Assembly (NCBI RefSeq): GCF_042662625.1
Contig: NZ_JBHSXH010000009.1
Location: 868,001 to 932,000 of the forward strand
DNA from: Halopelagius fulvigenes
Lineage (GTDB): Archaea; Halobacteriota; Halobacteria; Halobacteriales; Haloferacaceae
Length of the DNA stretch: 64,000 bases
Direction: 5' to 3'
The notes beneath the pieces are model-generated. The model was not told where the DNA came from, did no database searches, and saw only the letters and a program-made list of their open reading frames with translations. Shown here one piece after another: positions 7,168 through 16,309 of the stretch (the first letter of the stretch is position 1; every line of letters begins with the position of its first letter). The position numbers and the translations under genes are program-made.

Positions 7168-9951
7168 ATGAGTGGGCGCGGACGGGAACTTCTCGTGGAA
7201 ACCGCGGCGAACGCCGACGACCCCTACGAGTTCGACCCCGAGACGGTCGAACTCGCCGACGAGGCCGTCTTAGACCGACTGGAACCGTCGGTCCGGGAGT
7301 GGTGGGTCGAGCGGTTCGGACGGTACGTCGGCGGCAACGGCGGATTCTTCACGCCGCCGCAACGCGAGGCGATTCCCCTCATAGACGACAGGGAGAACGC
7401 GCTCATCTGCGCTCCTACCGGGTCGGGCAAGACGCTGGCCTCCTTCACGGCCATCATAAACGAACTGTTCCGCCGGGACCGCGAGTTGGCGGACGGCCTC
7501 GAAAACTCCGTCTACTGCATCTACGTCTCGCCGCTGAAATCGCTCGCGAACGACATCCACCGCAACCTGACGGAACCGCTCTCGGGCATCACCGACCTGC
7601 TGGACGAGAGGGGCGACGCGGTGGACATCCGCCACGCCATCCGCCACGGCGACACCGACGACGCCGCCAGACAGAAGATGCTCTCGGAGACGCCGCACAT
7701 CCTCAACACGACGCCGGAGACGCTGGCCATCCTGCTCAACTCCCCGAAGTTCAGGGAGAAACTCCGCACCGTCGAGTACGTCGTCGTGGACGAGATACAC
7801 AGTCTCGCCGAGAACAAGCGCGGGACGCACCTGTCGGTGTCGCTGGAGCGTCTGGAGAACATCGCCGAGGAGTCGCCAACCCGAATCGGCTGTTCGGCGA
7901 CCGTGGAACCCCTCTCGACGATGGCGGAGTTCCTCGTCGGGCAGAATAACTCGGGCGAGACGCGCGACTACGAACTCGTGGACACGCGGTTCGTGCGCGA
8001 CTTCGACCTGCGGTTGGAGTGCCCCACGGACGACCTGATAGACACGCCGCACGGCGTGGTCCAATCGCGGTTCTACGACCGGGTGCACGAACTCGTGCAG
8101 TCCCACACGAACACGCTCGTGTTCACGAACACCCGGTCGGGGGCCGAACGCGTCCTGCACAACCTCCGGGAGTACTACGACGAGTACGACGAGGGCAACT
8201 CCGGGTGTCACCACGGCAGTCTCTCGAAGGAGCGCAGACAGGAGATAGAGGGCCAGTTGAAGGAGGGCGAGTTGGACGTGGTGACCACCTCCACCAGCCT
8301 CGAACTCGGCATCGACATGCCGCACATCGACCTGGTGGTACAGGTCGGATCGCCGAAGTCCGTCGCCTCCCTCCTCCAACGCGTCGGCCGGGCGGGCCAC
8401 AGACTCGGCCAGACAGTCGAGGGGCGGGTCATCGCCCTCGACAGGGACGAACTCGTCGAGTGCGCGGTGATGCTGAAGAAGGCCGAGGAGGGGTTCGTAG
8501 ACCGGGTGTTCGTCCCGGAGAACGCCTACGACGTGGCCGCCCAGCACGTCTACGGGATGGCCATCAACGGCCCGATGCGCGAGGCGGACGTGCGGCGGAC
8601 GCTCCGCCGGGCGTACCCGTACCGCGACTTCGGCGACGAGGAGTTCGAGCGGTTGTTCCGCTACCTCACCGCCGATTACGAGGGACTGGAGGACAAGAAC
8701 GTCTACGCGAAGGTGTGGCGCGACACGAACGACGCGCCGGACGGCGAACACCACTACGAGGAGTTCGACGTGGGCGAGCGGTTAATCGGAAAGCGGGGGC
8801 GACTCGCGCGCGTCATCTACATGACGAACATCGGGACCATCCCCGACTCGTTCACCTGCGACGTGAAGACGCGCGGGACGAACGAGTGGGTCGGCAACTT
8901 AGACGAGAACTACCTCGACACCTTGGAGAAGGGCGACGTGTTCGTCCTCGGCGGCGACCATTTCGAGTACCGCTACCGCCGCGGGTCGAAGGTGTACGTC
9001 GATCGGACGAGCGCCAGTCCCACGGTTCCGTCGTGGTTCTCCGAACGCCTCCCCCTCTCGTACGACCTCGGCCGGGAGATTACGGCGTTCCAGCGCGACC
9101 TGTTGGACCGCCTCGAACGCGGGGGACGGCCGGCGGCCCGCGAGTGGTTGCGCGCGTTCCCCGTAGACGAGAACAGCGTCCGGGCCATCGCGCGGATGTT
9201 CGACGAACAGGTGCGCTACGCCGGGACAGAGAGCGTCTCGACGGACGGGCGAATCGCCATCGAGGAGCAGATGGACCGCGAGGAGTACCGGCGGAAGTTC
9301 TACGTCCACTCGAACTACGGCCGGAAGTTCAACGACGGCTTCTCCCGCCTCGTGGCGTACCACTGCTCGCGGCGGGCCAACACGAACGTCCAAGTCGCCG
9401 TCGCCGACAACGGGTTCACCGTCTCGATGCCGCTGAATCGGAAGGTGGACATCGAGGCCATCGTCGGGGACATCGCCCCCGAGGACGTGGAGTCGGACCT
9501 GCGCGCCGCCCTCGACGGGACGGACCTGCTGAAGCGCTACTTCCGCATCAACGCGACGCGTTCGCTGATGATTCTGAAGCGCTACAAGGGGTACGAGAAG
9601 TCCGCCGCCCAACAGCAGGTGTCCTCGGAGATGCTCCTCTCGTTCGCGCAGGAGTTGGACTCCTTCGCCGTGATGGAGGAGACGTACCGCGAGATACTCG
9701 AAGACAAACTCGACGTGGCAGGCCTGAAGGAGGTGTTCGGCGACGTGCGGGCGGGCGACGTGGACGTCGCGTCCACGCGCGTGGAGTCGCCGACGCCCCG
9801 GTCGTTCGGCCTCGCCACCCTGATGGCCAGCGACGTGGTCCTCGCCGAGGACGAGAACGCGGTGCTCAGAGACTTCCACGCCCGCGTCCTCGACGAAATC
9901 GGCGACGAGGAGGCCGCCGAGCACCCCGCCGTCTCGACGGACGACGACTGA
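7168..9951 (+). CDS. lhr: Lhr-type DEAD/DEAH superfamily 2 helicase
   Basis: A 927-residue SF2 helicase of the archaeal Lhr group, implicated in DNA repair and replication-fork processing. The Q-like FFTPPQREA region precedes Walker A APTGSGKT (about residues 82-89), followed by DEIH (near 208), SAT motif III, and motif VI QRVGRAGH (near 405). The C-terminal half contains the winged-helix and Lhr-specific domains. Length fits archaeal Lhr-core proteins. I start at ATG 7168 (MSGRGRELL); an ORF extension of 23 codons upstream overlaps the promoter region. It ends 2 bases from the stop of the small convergent membrane gene. Confidence 0.92.
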   Translation: MSGRGRELLVETAANADDPYEFDPETVELADEAVLDRLEPSVREWWVERFGRYVGGNGGFFTPPQREAIPLIDDRENALICAPTGSGKTLASFTAIINELFRRDRELADGLENSVYCIYVSPLKSLANDIHRNLTEPLSGITDLLDERGDAVDIRHAIRHGDTDDAARQKMLSETPHILNTTPETLAILLNSPKFREKLRTVEYVVVDEIHSLAENKRGTHLSVSLERLENIAEESPTRIGCSATVEPLSTMAEFLVGQNNSGETRDYELVDTRFVRDFDLRLECPTDDLIDTPHGVVQSRFYDRVHELVQSHTNTLVFTNTRSGAERVLHNLREYYDEYDEGNSGCHHGSLSKERRQEIEGQLKEGELDVVTTSTSLELGIDMPHIDLVVQVGSPKSVASLLQRVGRAGHRLGQTVEGRVIALDRDELVECAVMLKKAEEGFVDRVFVPENAYDVAAQHVYGMAINGPMREADVRRTLRRAYPYRDFGDEEFERLFRYLTADYEGLEDKNVYAKVWRDTNDAPDGEHHYEEFDVGERLIGKRGRLARVIYMTNIGTIPDSFTCDVKTRGTNEWVGNLDENYLDTLEKGDVFVLGGDHFEYRYRRGSKVYVDRTSASPTVPSWFSERLPLSYDLGREITAFQRDLLDRLERGGRPAAREWLRAFPVDENSVRAIARMFDEQVRYAGTESVSTDGRIAIEEQMDREEYRRKFYVHSNYGRKFNDGFSRLVAYHCSRRANTNVQVAVADNGFTVSMPLNRKVDIEAIVGDIAPEDVESDLRAALDGTDLLKRYFRINATRSLMILKRYKGYEKSAAQQQVSSEMLLSFAQELDSFAVMEETYREILEDKLDVAGLKEVFGDVRAGDVDVASTRVESPTPRSFGLATLMASDVVLAEDENAVLRDFHARVLDEIGDEEAAEHPAVSTDDD

Positions 9952-9953
9952 GT

Positions 9954-10139
9954 CTAGCTCGTCAGAAGCCAGAGGGCGACGAAGGCGACGGCGCCGATGA
10001 AGATGGCGGCGAAGTAGTCGCCGGCCGTGCTCGCATCGAGGAGGGTGAGCGTCACGCCGGCGAGAGCGCCGGAGACGGCCCCGATGACGCCTCGCCTGAA
10101 CGTGTCTGACCGTTCGAACCGTTCTCGCAGCGTGGCCAT
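9954..10139 (-). CDS. Small two-helix membrane protein, unknown function
   Basis: A 61-residue protein with a basic, charged N-terminus (MATLRERFERSDTFRRG) and two hydrophobic helices (about residues 18-35 and 42-60). It resembles many small haloarchaeal membrane proteins of unknown role. It converges with the helicase gene, stops 2 bases apart, and no partner is apparent. Confidence 0.65.
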   Translation of the reverse strand: MATLRERFERSDTFRRGVIGAVSGALAGVTLTLLDASTAGDYFAAIFIGAVAFVALWLLTS

Positions 10140-10324
10140 GGATCGGTGGCGATAGGTCGCCGAGGGAGAAGAACGCTCCGACCGGAGTCGTTCGACGGCC
10201 GCGCCGCCGAGGTATTACTCGCCCGCGGGCGAGCGAACTCGGCCCCGAACGCGTCGGATCGCTCGCGACTGGATTTCCCCCGTGACTGTCCGGACGCGCG
10301 GAAACGTCTGTCTATCTGGTCATA

Positions 10325-10338
10325 AGTAGTTAATTATG
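10325..10338 (+). promoter_or_regulatory. TATA region of the DASS transporter gene
   Basis: An AT-rich block, AGTAGTTAATTATG, stands out in GC-rich surroundings and is centred about 30 bases before the ATG at 10363, the spacing expected for a leaderless haloarchaeal transcript. Confidence 0.55.
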
Positions 10339-10362
10339 TAGTTCCGTATTGGACGCATATCG

Positions 10363-11985
10363 ATGAGCCAGAACGACGAGTCGAACGAGCGACGACGTCT
10401 GATACTGTTCGCCGTCGCCGTCCTCGGCACGGCGGTGATCGCCTTCGGTCCCTCGGTGGAAGGGTTGTCGGTGAAGGGCCAGTACGCGATGGCGACGATG
10501 TTCTTCGCCGGGTTCCTCTGGGTGACCGGCGCGATTCCCTTGGCCGTGACGGCGTTGTCCATCCCGTTCGTCCTCACGGCCCTCGGCGTGTATCCCGACC
10601 TTGACGACGCGTTGGTCGGGTTCGCGGACCACCTCATCTTCCTGTTCATCGCCGGGTTCATGCTGGCGAACGCGCTGCAGAAGTACGACATCGACCGCAG
10701 AATCGCGCTGTGGATAATGTCGGTGATGGGGTCGTCGCCGCGGCGACTCGTCGGAGCCATGATGATTTCGACGGCGTTCCTCTCGATGTGGGTGTCGAAC
10801 ACGGCGACGACGGCCATGATGACGCCCATCGCCCTCGGGGTTCTGACGCAGGTTCTCGGCCGCGACGAGGTGGCGGCCGCCGCCGCCGACCCCGACGCCG
10901 AGTTCGACGCCGACGTGGCCGCCGACGGATTCGGCGGCGCGGGCGAGGTGGACGAGTTCACGAACCTCCAGATATCGATGCTGCTCGGCACCGCCTACGC
11001 CGCCAGCGTCGGCGGCGTCGGAACGCTCATCGGCACGCCGCCGAACGCCATCCTCGCCGGGCAACTCAACCAGATTCTCGGCTACGAGATCGGCTTCGCG
11101 CGGTGGTTGCTCATCGGCATCCCCATCGTCGTCGTCACCCTGCCCATCATCTGGTACCTCCTCACCTTCCGCATCTACCCGCCGCAGATAGACGACGTGG
11201 AGTCGGCGCGCGAGGAGGCGGCGCGCTATCTCGACGAGGAGGGTCCGCTGAGCACGCGGGGCAAGCGCGTCGCCGTCATCTTCACGGTGACGGCGTCGCT
11301 GTGGGTTCTCGGCGGCCTCGGCGAACTCCTCGGCGGGTACCTGCCCGACGCGTGGGCGACGACCATCTTCGGCGGCGAGGGCGCGACGGTTCTCGGCGTC
11401 GAGGGGCACCAGGGAATCCTCTACTACGTGATGGTCGGCCTCGCGGCGATTCCGGCTCTCGTCCTCGCGGACACGATGGAGTGGGACGAACTCGTCGACA
11501 TCGACTGGGGGACGATTCTGCTCTTCGGCGGCGGTATCGCGCTGGCGGACGCCCTCGCCGCGACGGGCGCGACCGACTGGATAGCGAACAGCGTCTTCAA
11601 CTCCCTGACCGGCGCGCCCATCGTCCTGGTCGTCGGGGCCGTCGTCCTCCTCGTCATCTTCCTCACGGAGATGACCTCCAACACCGCGACGGCGACCATC
11701 ATCGTCCCCATCCTCATCGGCATCGGCGGCGTGTTCGCCTCGACGCTCGGCCTCCCGCGAGTGGCGGCCGCCGTCTTCCTCTCCGTCTCGGGTGCCGTCG
11801 CAGCGAGTTTCGCCTTCGCGCTTCCCGTGGCGACGCCGCCGAACGCCATCGTGTTCGGGTCGGGCTACATCGAACAGGGGCACATGATGCGGGCGGGCGT
11901 CATCCTGAACGTCGTGATGACCGTCGTGCTGACGGGCCTCATCTGGCTCCTGTTCCAGTTCGTCTGGCCCCTCATCCTCTGGTGA
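10363..11985 (+). CDS. SLC13/DASS-family anion (dicarboxylate) transporter
   Basis: A 540-residue inner-membrane transporter of the divalent-anion:sodium symporter family, expected to import dicarboxylates, sulfate or phosphate with Na+. The two inverted SNT motifs are visible: MWVSNTATTAMM (near residue 148) and TEMTSNTATATIIVPI (near 437), each in a re-entrant loop region followed by PPNA (TPPNAILAG and TPPNAIVFG). About eleven hydrophobic helices are present. A hydrophilic insert (residues about 165-195, ending GEVDEFTNLQI) is acidic. It stands alone on its strand; the opposing neighbour is the Dna2-like helicase. Confidence 0.88.
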   Translation: MSQNDESNERRRLILFAVAVLGTAVIAFGPSVEGLSVKGQYAMATMFFAGFLWVTGAIPLAVTALSIPFVLTALGVYPDLDDALVGFADHLIFLFIAGFMLANALQKYDIDRRIALWIMSVMGSSPRRLVGAMMISTAFLSMWVSNTATTAMMTPIALGVLTQVLGRDEVAAAAADPDAEFDADVAADGFGGAGEVDEFTNLQISMLLGTAYAASVGGVGTLIGTPPNAILAGQLNQILGYEIGFARWLLIGIPIVVVTLPIIWYLLTFRIYPPQIDDVESAREEAARYLDEEGPLSTRGKRVAVIFTVTASLWVLGGLGELLGGYLPDAWATTIFGGEGATVLGVEGHQGILYYVMVGLAAIPALVLADTMEWDELVDIDWGTILLFGGGIALADALAATGATDWIANSVFNSLTGAPIVLVVGAVVLLVIFLTEMTSNTATATIIVPILIGIGGVFASTLGLPRVAAAVFLSVSGAVAASFAFALPVATPPNAIVFGSGYIEQGHMMRAGVILNVVMTVVLTGLIWLLFQFVWPLILW

Positions 11986-12024
11986 CGCCGCCCCTGCGCT
12001 GCCGGTTCGCGCCGCCGGGGCGGC

Positions 12025-14754
12025 CTACCGCCTCGCCCAATCGAGCATCCGGCGGTAGAAGGGGTCCGAGGCGAGGGCGTCGGCGTCGCCGACGAGCGTC
12101 AGCGCCTTCTTCGCCCGCGTGAGGGCGACGTTGATGCGCCGGTGGTCGTCGAAGATGGGGCCGTCCAAGGACCCGCTTGCGACGAACGAGACGAGTACGA
12201 CCTCCTTTGAGGAGCCTTGGAACCGGTCGACGGTGTCGACGGTCACGTCCGTCCGGCGGGATATCTCGGCCACCTGCGCGCGGAACGGCGCGATGACGCC
12301 GATGTCGTCGGAGTCGACGCCGGCCGCCTCGTACGCCTCGACCAACTCCGCGATTCGGTCCGCCTCCGTCGGGTTCGTGTTGCCGACGCGGCGGCCCCCG
12401 GGGTCCACGAACGAGACGGGGTCACGCAGTTCCGGCGGCAGGGTACCCTCGTCGACGCCCGGCAGGTCGCCTAATCGCTGGGCGGCCACCTCGCCCGTCG
12501 CGGGGCGGAGTTCGCCGTCGTAGAACTCCGCCGAGGAGAACGCCTGAATCCGCTGGGACATGCGGTACTGTCGGTCGAGCATCACCGACGCCTCGGGGTG
12601 GTCGGTGACGAGACGTTCGAACAGGGAGGTCTGCAGGTCGTTCTCGGCGCGGACGACCGGCGGGAGTTGCTCGTGGTCGCCGACGAGGACGAACTTCTCT
12701 GCGAGATTCACGGCCGCGAGCGTCCCCGGTTCGGTGAGTTGCGACGCCTCGTCCACGAGTGCCACGTCGAACGCCTGTTCGCGGACGACGCGCGACCCGC
12801 AGGTGGCCGTCGTCGCCGCGACGACGGGGGCGTCGCGGAGGGCGGCCGCGCGTTCGTTCGGGTCGCCCGAGCGTTCGAGGCGCACGTCGAGCATGTCCTC
12901 GCGGATGCCGTTCTCGGTGCCGACGCGGACGATTTCGTCGGCCCCGAACCCTTGGTCGCGGAGGGCTTCGAGGGCGTTGTCCACCGCGCGGTTGGTGAAC
13001 GCGGAGAGGAGGACGCGGTTGCCGTCGGCGACGAGGGCGCGGATTATCTGGGCGATGGTGTACGTCTTGCCCGTCCCCGGCGGCCCGTGGACGAGGGCGA
13101 AGTCGTCGGCGTCCACCGCGAGTTTCACCGCCTCGTTCTGCGCGCCGTTGTTGTCGATGTACGTCTCCTCGCTCCGAGTCGAGAACTCGGGGTCGCGCCG
13201 GCCGAACAGCACGTCCTTGCGGCCCGGGTCGCCCTTCAGGAGGGCGTCGTGGACGGCGGTGAGCATCCGGTCGACGGAGAGTTCCGAGGGGTAGACGTCG
13301 AGGCGGCGGAGCGTCACCGGTTCGTCGGCGGTGACGACCACCTCGTCGTCGAGTCGTTCGATGCGGACGAGTTCCGCGTGGCCGGACACCGGGTCGCCGT
13401 CGCTGGCGAGTGCGACGTCGCCCTCGCGGAGTTTCGACACCGCGTCGTCCGACTTCCGGGCGCGGAGTCGCCACCGCCCGCCCTCGATTTCGGTCCGGTC
13501 GAGGGGTTCCAACCCGATGAGTGCCCTGTCGTCGTCGGCGCGTTCCTCGGCCGTCTGCTCCCACAGTTTCCGGTACTCCCGGTGCGTCTCGCGGCGTTCC
13601 TCCTCGACGGCGCGGTAGAGTCGGTCGAAGTACTCGCGTTCCGCCTCGGGGAGCGGTTCGCCTATCTTGCCCGCCTTCGACTCCTGGTCGAGGCGGCCCG
13701 AGACGACCATGCAGGTGTCCTTCTCGAAGCAGTACTCGCACTTCGAGTCGGCCTCGAACCCCGTCGGAACGGACGTATCGAACTCCATGGCCGCGATTTG
13801 GTTGCGCGTGCGGACGACGAAATCGAGCAGTCCCTTCCCGATGGAGAACTCCTTTGCGGGCGAGAGGTCGCCCGTCTCCTCGTTGCGTTCGAGGGCGGTG
13901 TTCTTTGTGTACAGGAGGGTGCCCGTGTCCGCGGAGACGCCGCGTTCGTCGAGCATGAGGGCGTACGCCGCGGCCTGAATCTTGTCCTGAAAGCGCGGTT
14001 CGCGGTTCGTGTTCTTGCCGGTCTTCAGTTCGACCGGCATCCCGCGGCGGAGGGCGTCGGCGCGGCCCTTGACGCCGAACGTCGGCGAGATGAGCGTGTA
14101 CTCCGAACGCCACTCGTCCGTCTCCGTCAGCGTCCCCTGCGACAACCACCCTTGGATGGCGGCGGCGTTGCGCCGCACCTCGTCGCGCACCTCCTCGGCG
14201 TCGTAGCCCAACAGGCCGAGTTGGAGGCCCGCCTCGCGGACGCGTTCCTCGATGGACTCCTCCAAGACGCCCTCGTCGAGGGCCTCCTCGGCGTCCGCGC
14301 GGCGGAGCAAGTCGCCGAACACCTCGTGGACGATGGTCCCCTTCACCACCGGGTAGTTCAGCGGGATGCCCGACAGCTTGTTCAGGTAGTACATCCGCGG
14401 GCACTGCACCCACGACCGGATGTTCGTCACGTCCACCAGAAAGCCCGGTTCGAGGACGACGTACGACTCCTTGGAGGTGCCGTACGTCGTCTCGCCGCGG
14501 AACTCCGACTCCTCGGCTTCGGTCACCAACACGTCCATCCCCGGTTCGGCGAGTTCGGCGCTCTGGGTCCACTTCCCCCAGAGCGTCACCCGAACCGGGT
14601 CCGCGCCGTCGCGTTCCTCCGTGTCCGCGGCCGCGTCTCTCCGTACGTCGCCGTCGGTTCGGACCACCGACAACTCGGCGAGAGAGCGCGGTCCGTACGA
14701 CGTCTCCACTTCTCGCTCTTCGCCTACCTCGACGATGCGGCCGCGGACGTTCAC
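12025..14754 (-). CDS. Dna2-like nuclease-helicase (Cas4-type nuclease + SF1 helicase)
   Basis: A roughly 909-residue fusion of a PD-(D/E)XK nuclease with an SF1B helicase, the domain plan of Dna2. An N-terminal OB-like region (VNVRGRIVEVGEEREV) precedes the nuclease, with SWVQCPRMYYLNKL (first Fe-S Cys near residue 117), VELKTGK (catalytic Lys) and KCEYCFEKDTC (three further Cys near 336), a Dna2/AddB-type 4Fe-4S arrangement. The helicase has GPPGTGKT (near 556), DEASQL, GDHEQLPPV, DRQYRM and DTVDRFQGSSKEVV, ending INVALTRAKK. It probably processes flaps or broken ends. I choose the GTG at 14752-14754 because family members start there and an AT-rich element lies about 27 bases upstream; an ATG at 14874 would add 40 non-conserved residues. 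Confidence 0.88.
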   Translation of the reverse strand: MNVRGRIVEVGEEREVETSYGPRSLAELSVVRTDGDVRRDAAADTEERDGADPVRVTLWGKWTQSAELAEPGMDVLVTEAEESEFRGETTYGTSKESYVVLEPGFLVDVTNIRSWVQCPRMYYLNKLSGIPLNYPVVKGTIVHEVFGDLLRRADAEEALDEGVLEESIEERVREAGLQLGLLGYDAEEVRDEVRRNAAAIQGWLSQGTLTETDEWRSEYTLISPTFGVKGRADALRRGMPVELKTGKNTNREPRFQDKIQAAAYALMLDERGVSADTGTLLYTKNTALERNEETGDLSPAKEFSIGKGLLDFVVRTRNQIAAMEFDTSVPTGFEADSKCEYCFEKDTCMVVSGRLDQESKAGKIGEPLPEAEREYFDRLYRAVEEERRETHREYRKLWEQTAEERADDDRALIGLEPLDRTEIEGGRWRLRARKSDDAVSKLREGDVALASDGDPVSGHAELVRIERLDDEVVVTADEPVTLRRLDVYPSELSVDRMLTAVHDALLKGDPGRKDVLFGRRDPEFSTRSEETYIDNNGAQNEAVKLAVDADDFALVHGPPGTGKTYTIAQIIRALVADGNRVLLSAFTNRAVDNALEALRDQGFGADEIVRVGTENGIREDMLDVRLERSGDPNERAAALRDAPVVAATTATCGSRVVREQAFDVALVDEASQLTEPGTLAAVNLAEKFVLVGDHEQLPPVVRAENDLQTSLFERLVTDHPEASVMLDRQYRMSQRIQAFSSAEFYDGELRPATGEVAAQRLGDLPGVDEGTLPPELRDPVSFVDPGGRRVGNTNPTEADRIAELVEAYEAAGVDSDDIGVIAPFRAQVAEISRRTDVTVDTVDRFQGSSKEVVLVSFVASGSLDGPIFDDHRRINVALTRAKKALTLVGDADALASDPFYRRMLDWARR

Positions 14755-14872
14755 GACAGAACGGTGCGCGTGGGCGCGAAAAACGCTGTCGGTCGCGGGA
14801 ACCCTTCGCACCCTCCCGCCGCGGTCGGCGGGGACCGTCACGCTCTTTCTCTCTCGCACCGGAACGACGAAC

Positions 14873-15436
14873 ATGCGCGTCAGGGACTGGCAGGACATCC
14901 TCGAAGATGTCGTGGAGTCGGACGCCGACCCGGACGGGTGGCGGGCCGTCGCCGGCGACCGCCGCCGCGGAGTCGGCGAGGACCTCTTCCTCGGACACCC
15001 CGACGTCGGCGTCTACGAACTGAAGACGTACACGAAGAACCCCTACGAGGTTCGCGGCGTCGGCAGACGCGTCGCCCGGCGCATCGACGAGGACATCGAA
15101 CCGTTGCTCCCGAGGCGCGAACGCGACGACGACGTGCCCGGCCTGTTCGCCGTCCGGAACGGCCCCGAGGACGAGGAACACGCCTCCGAGATGGCCAAGC
15201 GACTCGAAGAGACGGTCAGAGTCCACGCCGAGGCCCCGACGACGCCGGACGACTTCTTCGAGGACGTGATGGACGCTTTGGAGAGTCCGGCGTTTGGCCC
15301 GATGGAGTACGAGTTCGACGGCCGACCCGACGCCTTAGACGGGTTGACCGACGAGTTCGCCGACGCCGACGAGTTGCTGACGAAGGACTTAGACGACTTG
15401 GTGGCGGAAGACGGCGTCGGCCGCGGGTTCCAGTAG
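14873..15436 (+). CDS. Conserved haloarchaeal protein of unknown function
   Basis: A 187-residue, strongly acidic protein starting MRVRDWQDILEDVVES. It contains GVYELKTYTKNPYEVRGVG and an Arg-rich segment (RRVARRIDEDIEPLLPRR), then a helical, acidic C-terminal half. I recognise no enzyme motif. It is divergent from the Dna2-like gene with only about 118 bases between the starts, so they share a promoter region; that suggests, but does not show, a related role. The ATG at 14873 sits about 27 bases after a pyrimidine/AT-rich element. Confidence 0.72.
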   Translation: MRVRDWQDILEDVVESDADPDGWRAVAGDRRRGVGEDLFLGHPDVGVYELKTYTKNPYEVRGVGRRVARRIDEDIEPLLPRRERDDDVPGLFAVRNGPEDEEHASEMAKRLEETVRVHAEAPTTPDDFFEDVMDALESPAFGPMEYEFDGRPDALDGLTDEFADADELLTKDLDDLVAEDGVGRGFQ

Positions 15437-15507
15437 ACCCGCCGGACTCCGTTCTCTTCGGTCCGAGGTGGTACGTAAATCGACAGGAAAGGGCGTTTTA
15501 TCGTCCG

Positions 15508-15873
15508 ATGCGGGGTAGTGTGCGCGTGGTGGAGTTCCAACGACCGGACGGCGGCGACCTGCTCTTCGCGTTGTGCGTCCTCTTCATTTACGCGTACCAC
15601 GCTCTCGTCCGCGGGAACCCGCCGACGGCGCTCGAAACGGCGTTCGTCGTCTCGATACTCGCACTGTTCACCGTCGGAGCGTTCGTGGAGGGATTCGTCC
15701 GTTCGTGGACGTATCCCTTCCTCGCCGGCGGAGTAACCGCCGCATTCAGTTTCGTCCGATATCTCCGAGTGGATGACGCGTGGGCGGCTGTCTGGGTCGT
15801 CGTCGGCCTCCTCTTCGCGGGGTACGGTCTTTTGATCTTCCGGCGCGACTCCGACGGCGAGACGCCGACGTAG
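15508..15873 (+). CDS. Small four-helix membrane protein
   Basis: Up to 121 residues with four predicted transmembrane helices (LLFALCVLFIYAYHALV, FVVSILALFTVGAFV, YPFLAGGVTAAFSFV, AAVWVVVGLLFAGYGLLIF) and a short polar tail. No family recognised. A TATA-like GTTTTATC sits at 15495-15502, only about 10 bases before this ATG, so translation may really begin at a downstream in-frame GTG (15520, 15526 or 15529). Confidence 0.65.
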   Translation: MRGSVRVVEFQRPDGGDLLFALCVLFIYAYHALVRGNPPTALETAFVVSILALFTVGAFVEGFVRSWTYPFLAGGVTAAFSFVRYLRVDDAWAAVWVVVGLLFAGYGLLIFRRDSDGETPT

Positions 15874-15929
15874 GGCGCCCCCGACGGCGAACAGCGCTTT
15901 CAAATCCCTCCGCTTCGTTGGAGATTCGT

Positions 15930-16031
15930 ATGACCGAAGGGACCGACGACGCCGCCGAGGAACCCTCGACGGTTCATCGGACTGCGTCCGATGCCGCCGC
16001 CGCCGAACGCGCAGACGGGGTCGGAGGCTGA
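15930..16031 (+). CDS. Possible 33-aa leader peptide or small protein
   Basis: A 33-codon frame (MTEGTDDAAEEPSTVHRTAS, acidic) begins exactly where a leaderless transcript would start: TTCAAAT lies about 29 bases upstream. Its stop is 3 bases before the ATG of the membrane protein at 16035, so the two are likely translated in tandem. It is too short to place in a family and could be the displaced N-terminus of the next gene after a frameshift. Confidence 0.4.
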   Translation: MTEGTDDAAEEPSTVHRTASDAAAAERADGVGG

Positions 16032-16034
16032 CGG

Positions 16035-16274
16035 ATGGTCGGACCGAGCATGACGGACGAGGAACGCGACGAGGCCAACCGACTCCTGCGGGCGGGGTTC
16101 GTCCTCCTCGTCGCTGCCTCCGGCGCACTCGTCGCCTTCCAGTCGGGCGGCGGCCTCACCTTCGTTGCGGCGGGGTTCGTCGGCGGTCTGGTCGCCGGCC
16201 TCTCCCTGCTGTGGTTTCTCATGCGCTGGCTTCGGGAGTTCAAACCCGACGTGAACCGCCGCCCGCCGCGCTGA
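16035..16274 (+). CDS. Small two-helix membrane protein
   Basis: A 79-residue protein with a short charged head (MTDEERDEANRLLRAG from its second Met) and two transmembrane helices (FVLLVAASGALVAFQ, FVGGLVAGLSLLWFLM), ending in a basic tail (FKPDVNRRPPR). Unknown function. The charged head followed by paired helices resembles several uncharacterised haloarchaeal DUF families. The true start may be the second ATG at 16050. Confidence 0.6.
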   Translation: MVGPSMTDEERDEANRLLRAGFVLLVAASGALVAFQSGGGLTFVAAGFVGGLVAGLSLLWFLMRWLREFKPDVNRRPPR

Positions 16275-16309
16275 ACGTGCCGCCCGGTTCCTCCGGGTGT
16301 CTCCTCCGC

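Noticed and set aside
12422..15873. Very long open frames on both strands across the Dna2-like gene
   Set aside because: Products are low-complexity Arg/Pro/Gly-rich sequences typical of wrong frames. Only the nuclease-helicase, the 14873 gene and the 15508 gene show family-like sequence or sensible promoters.
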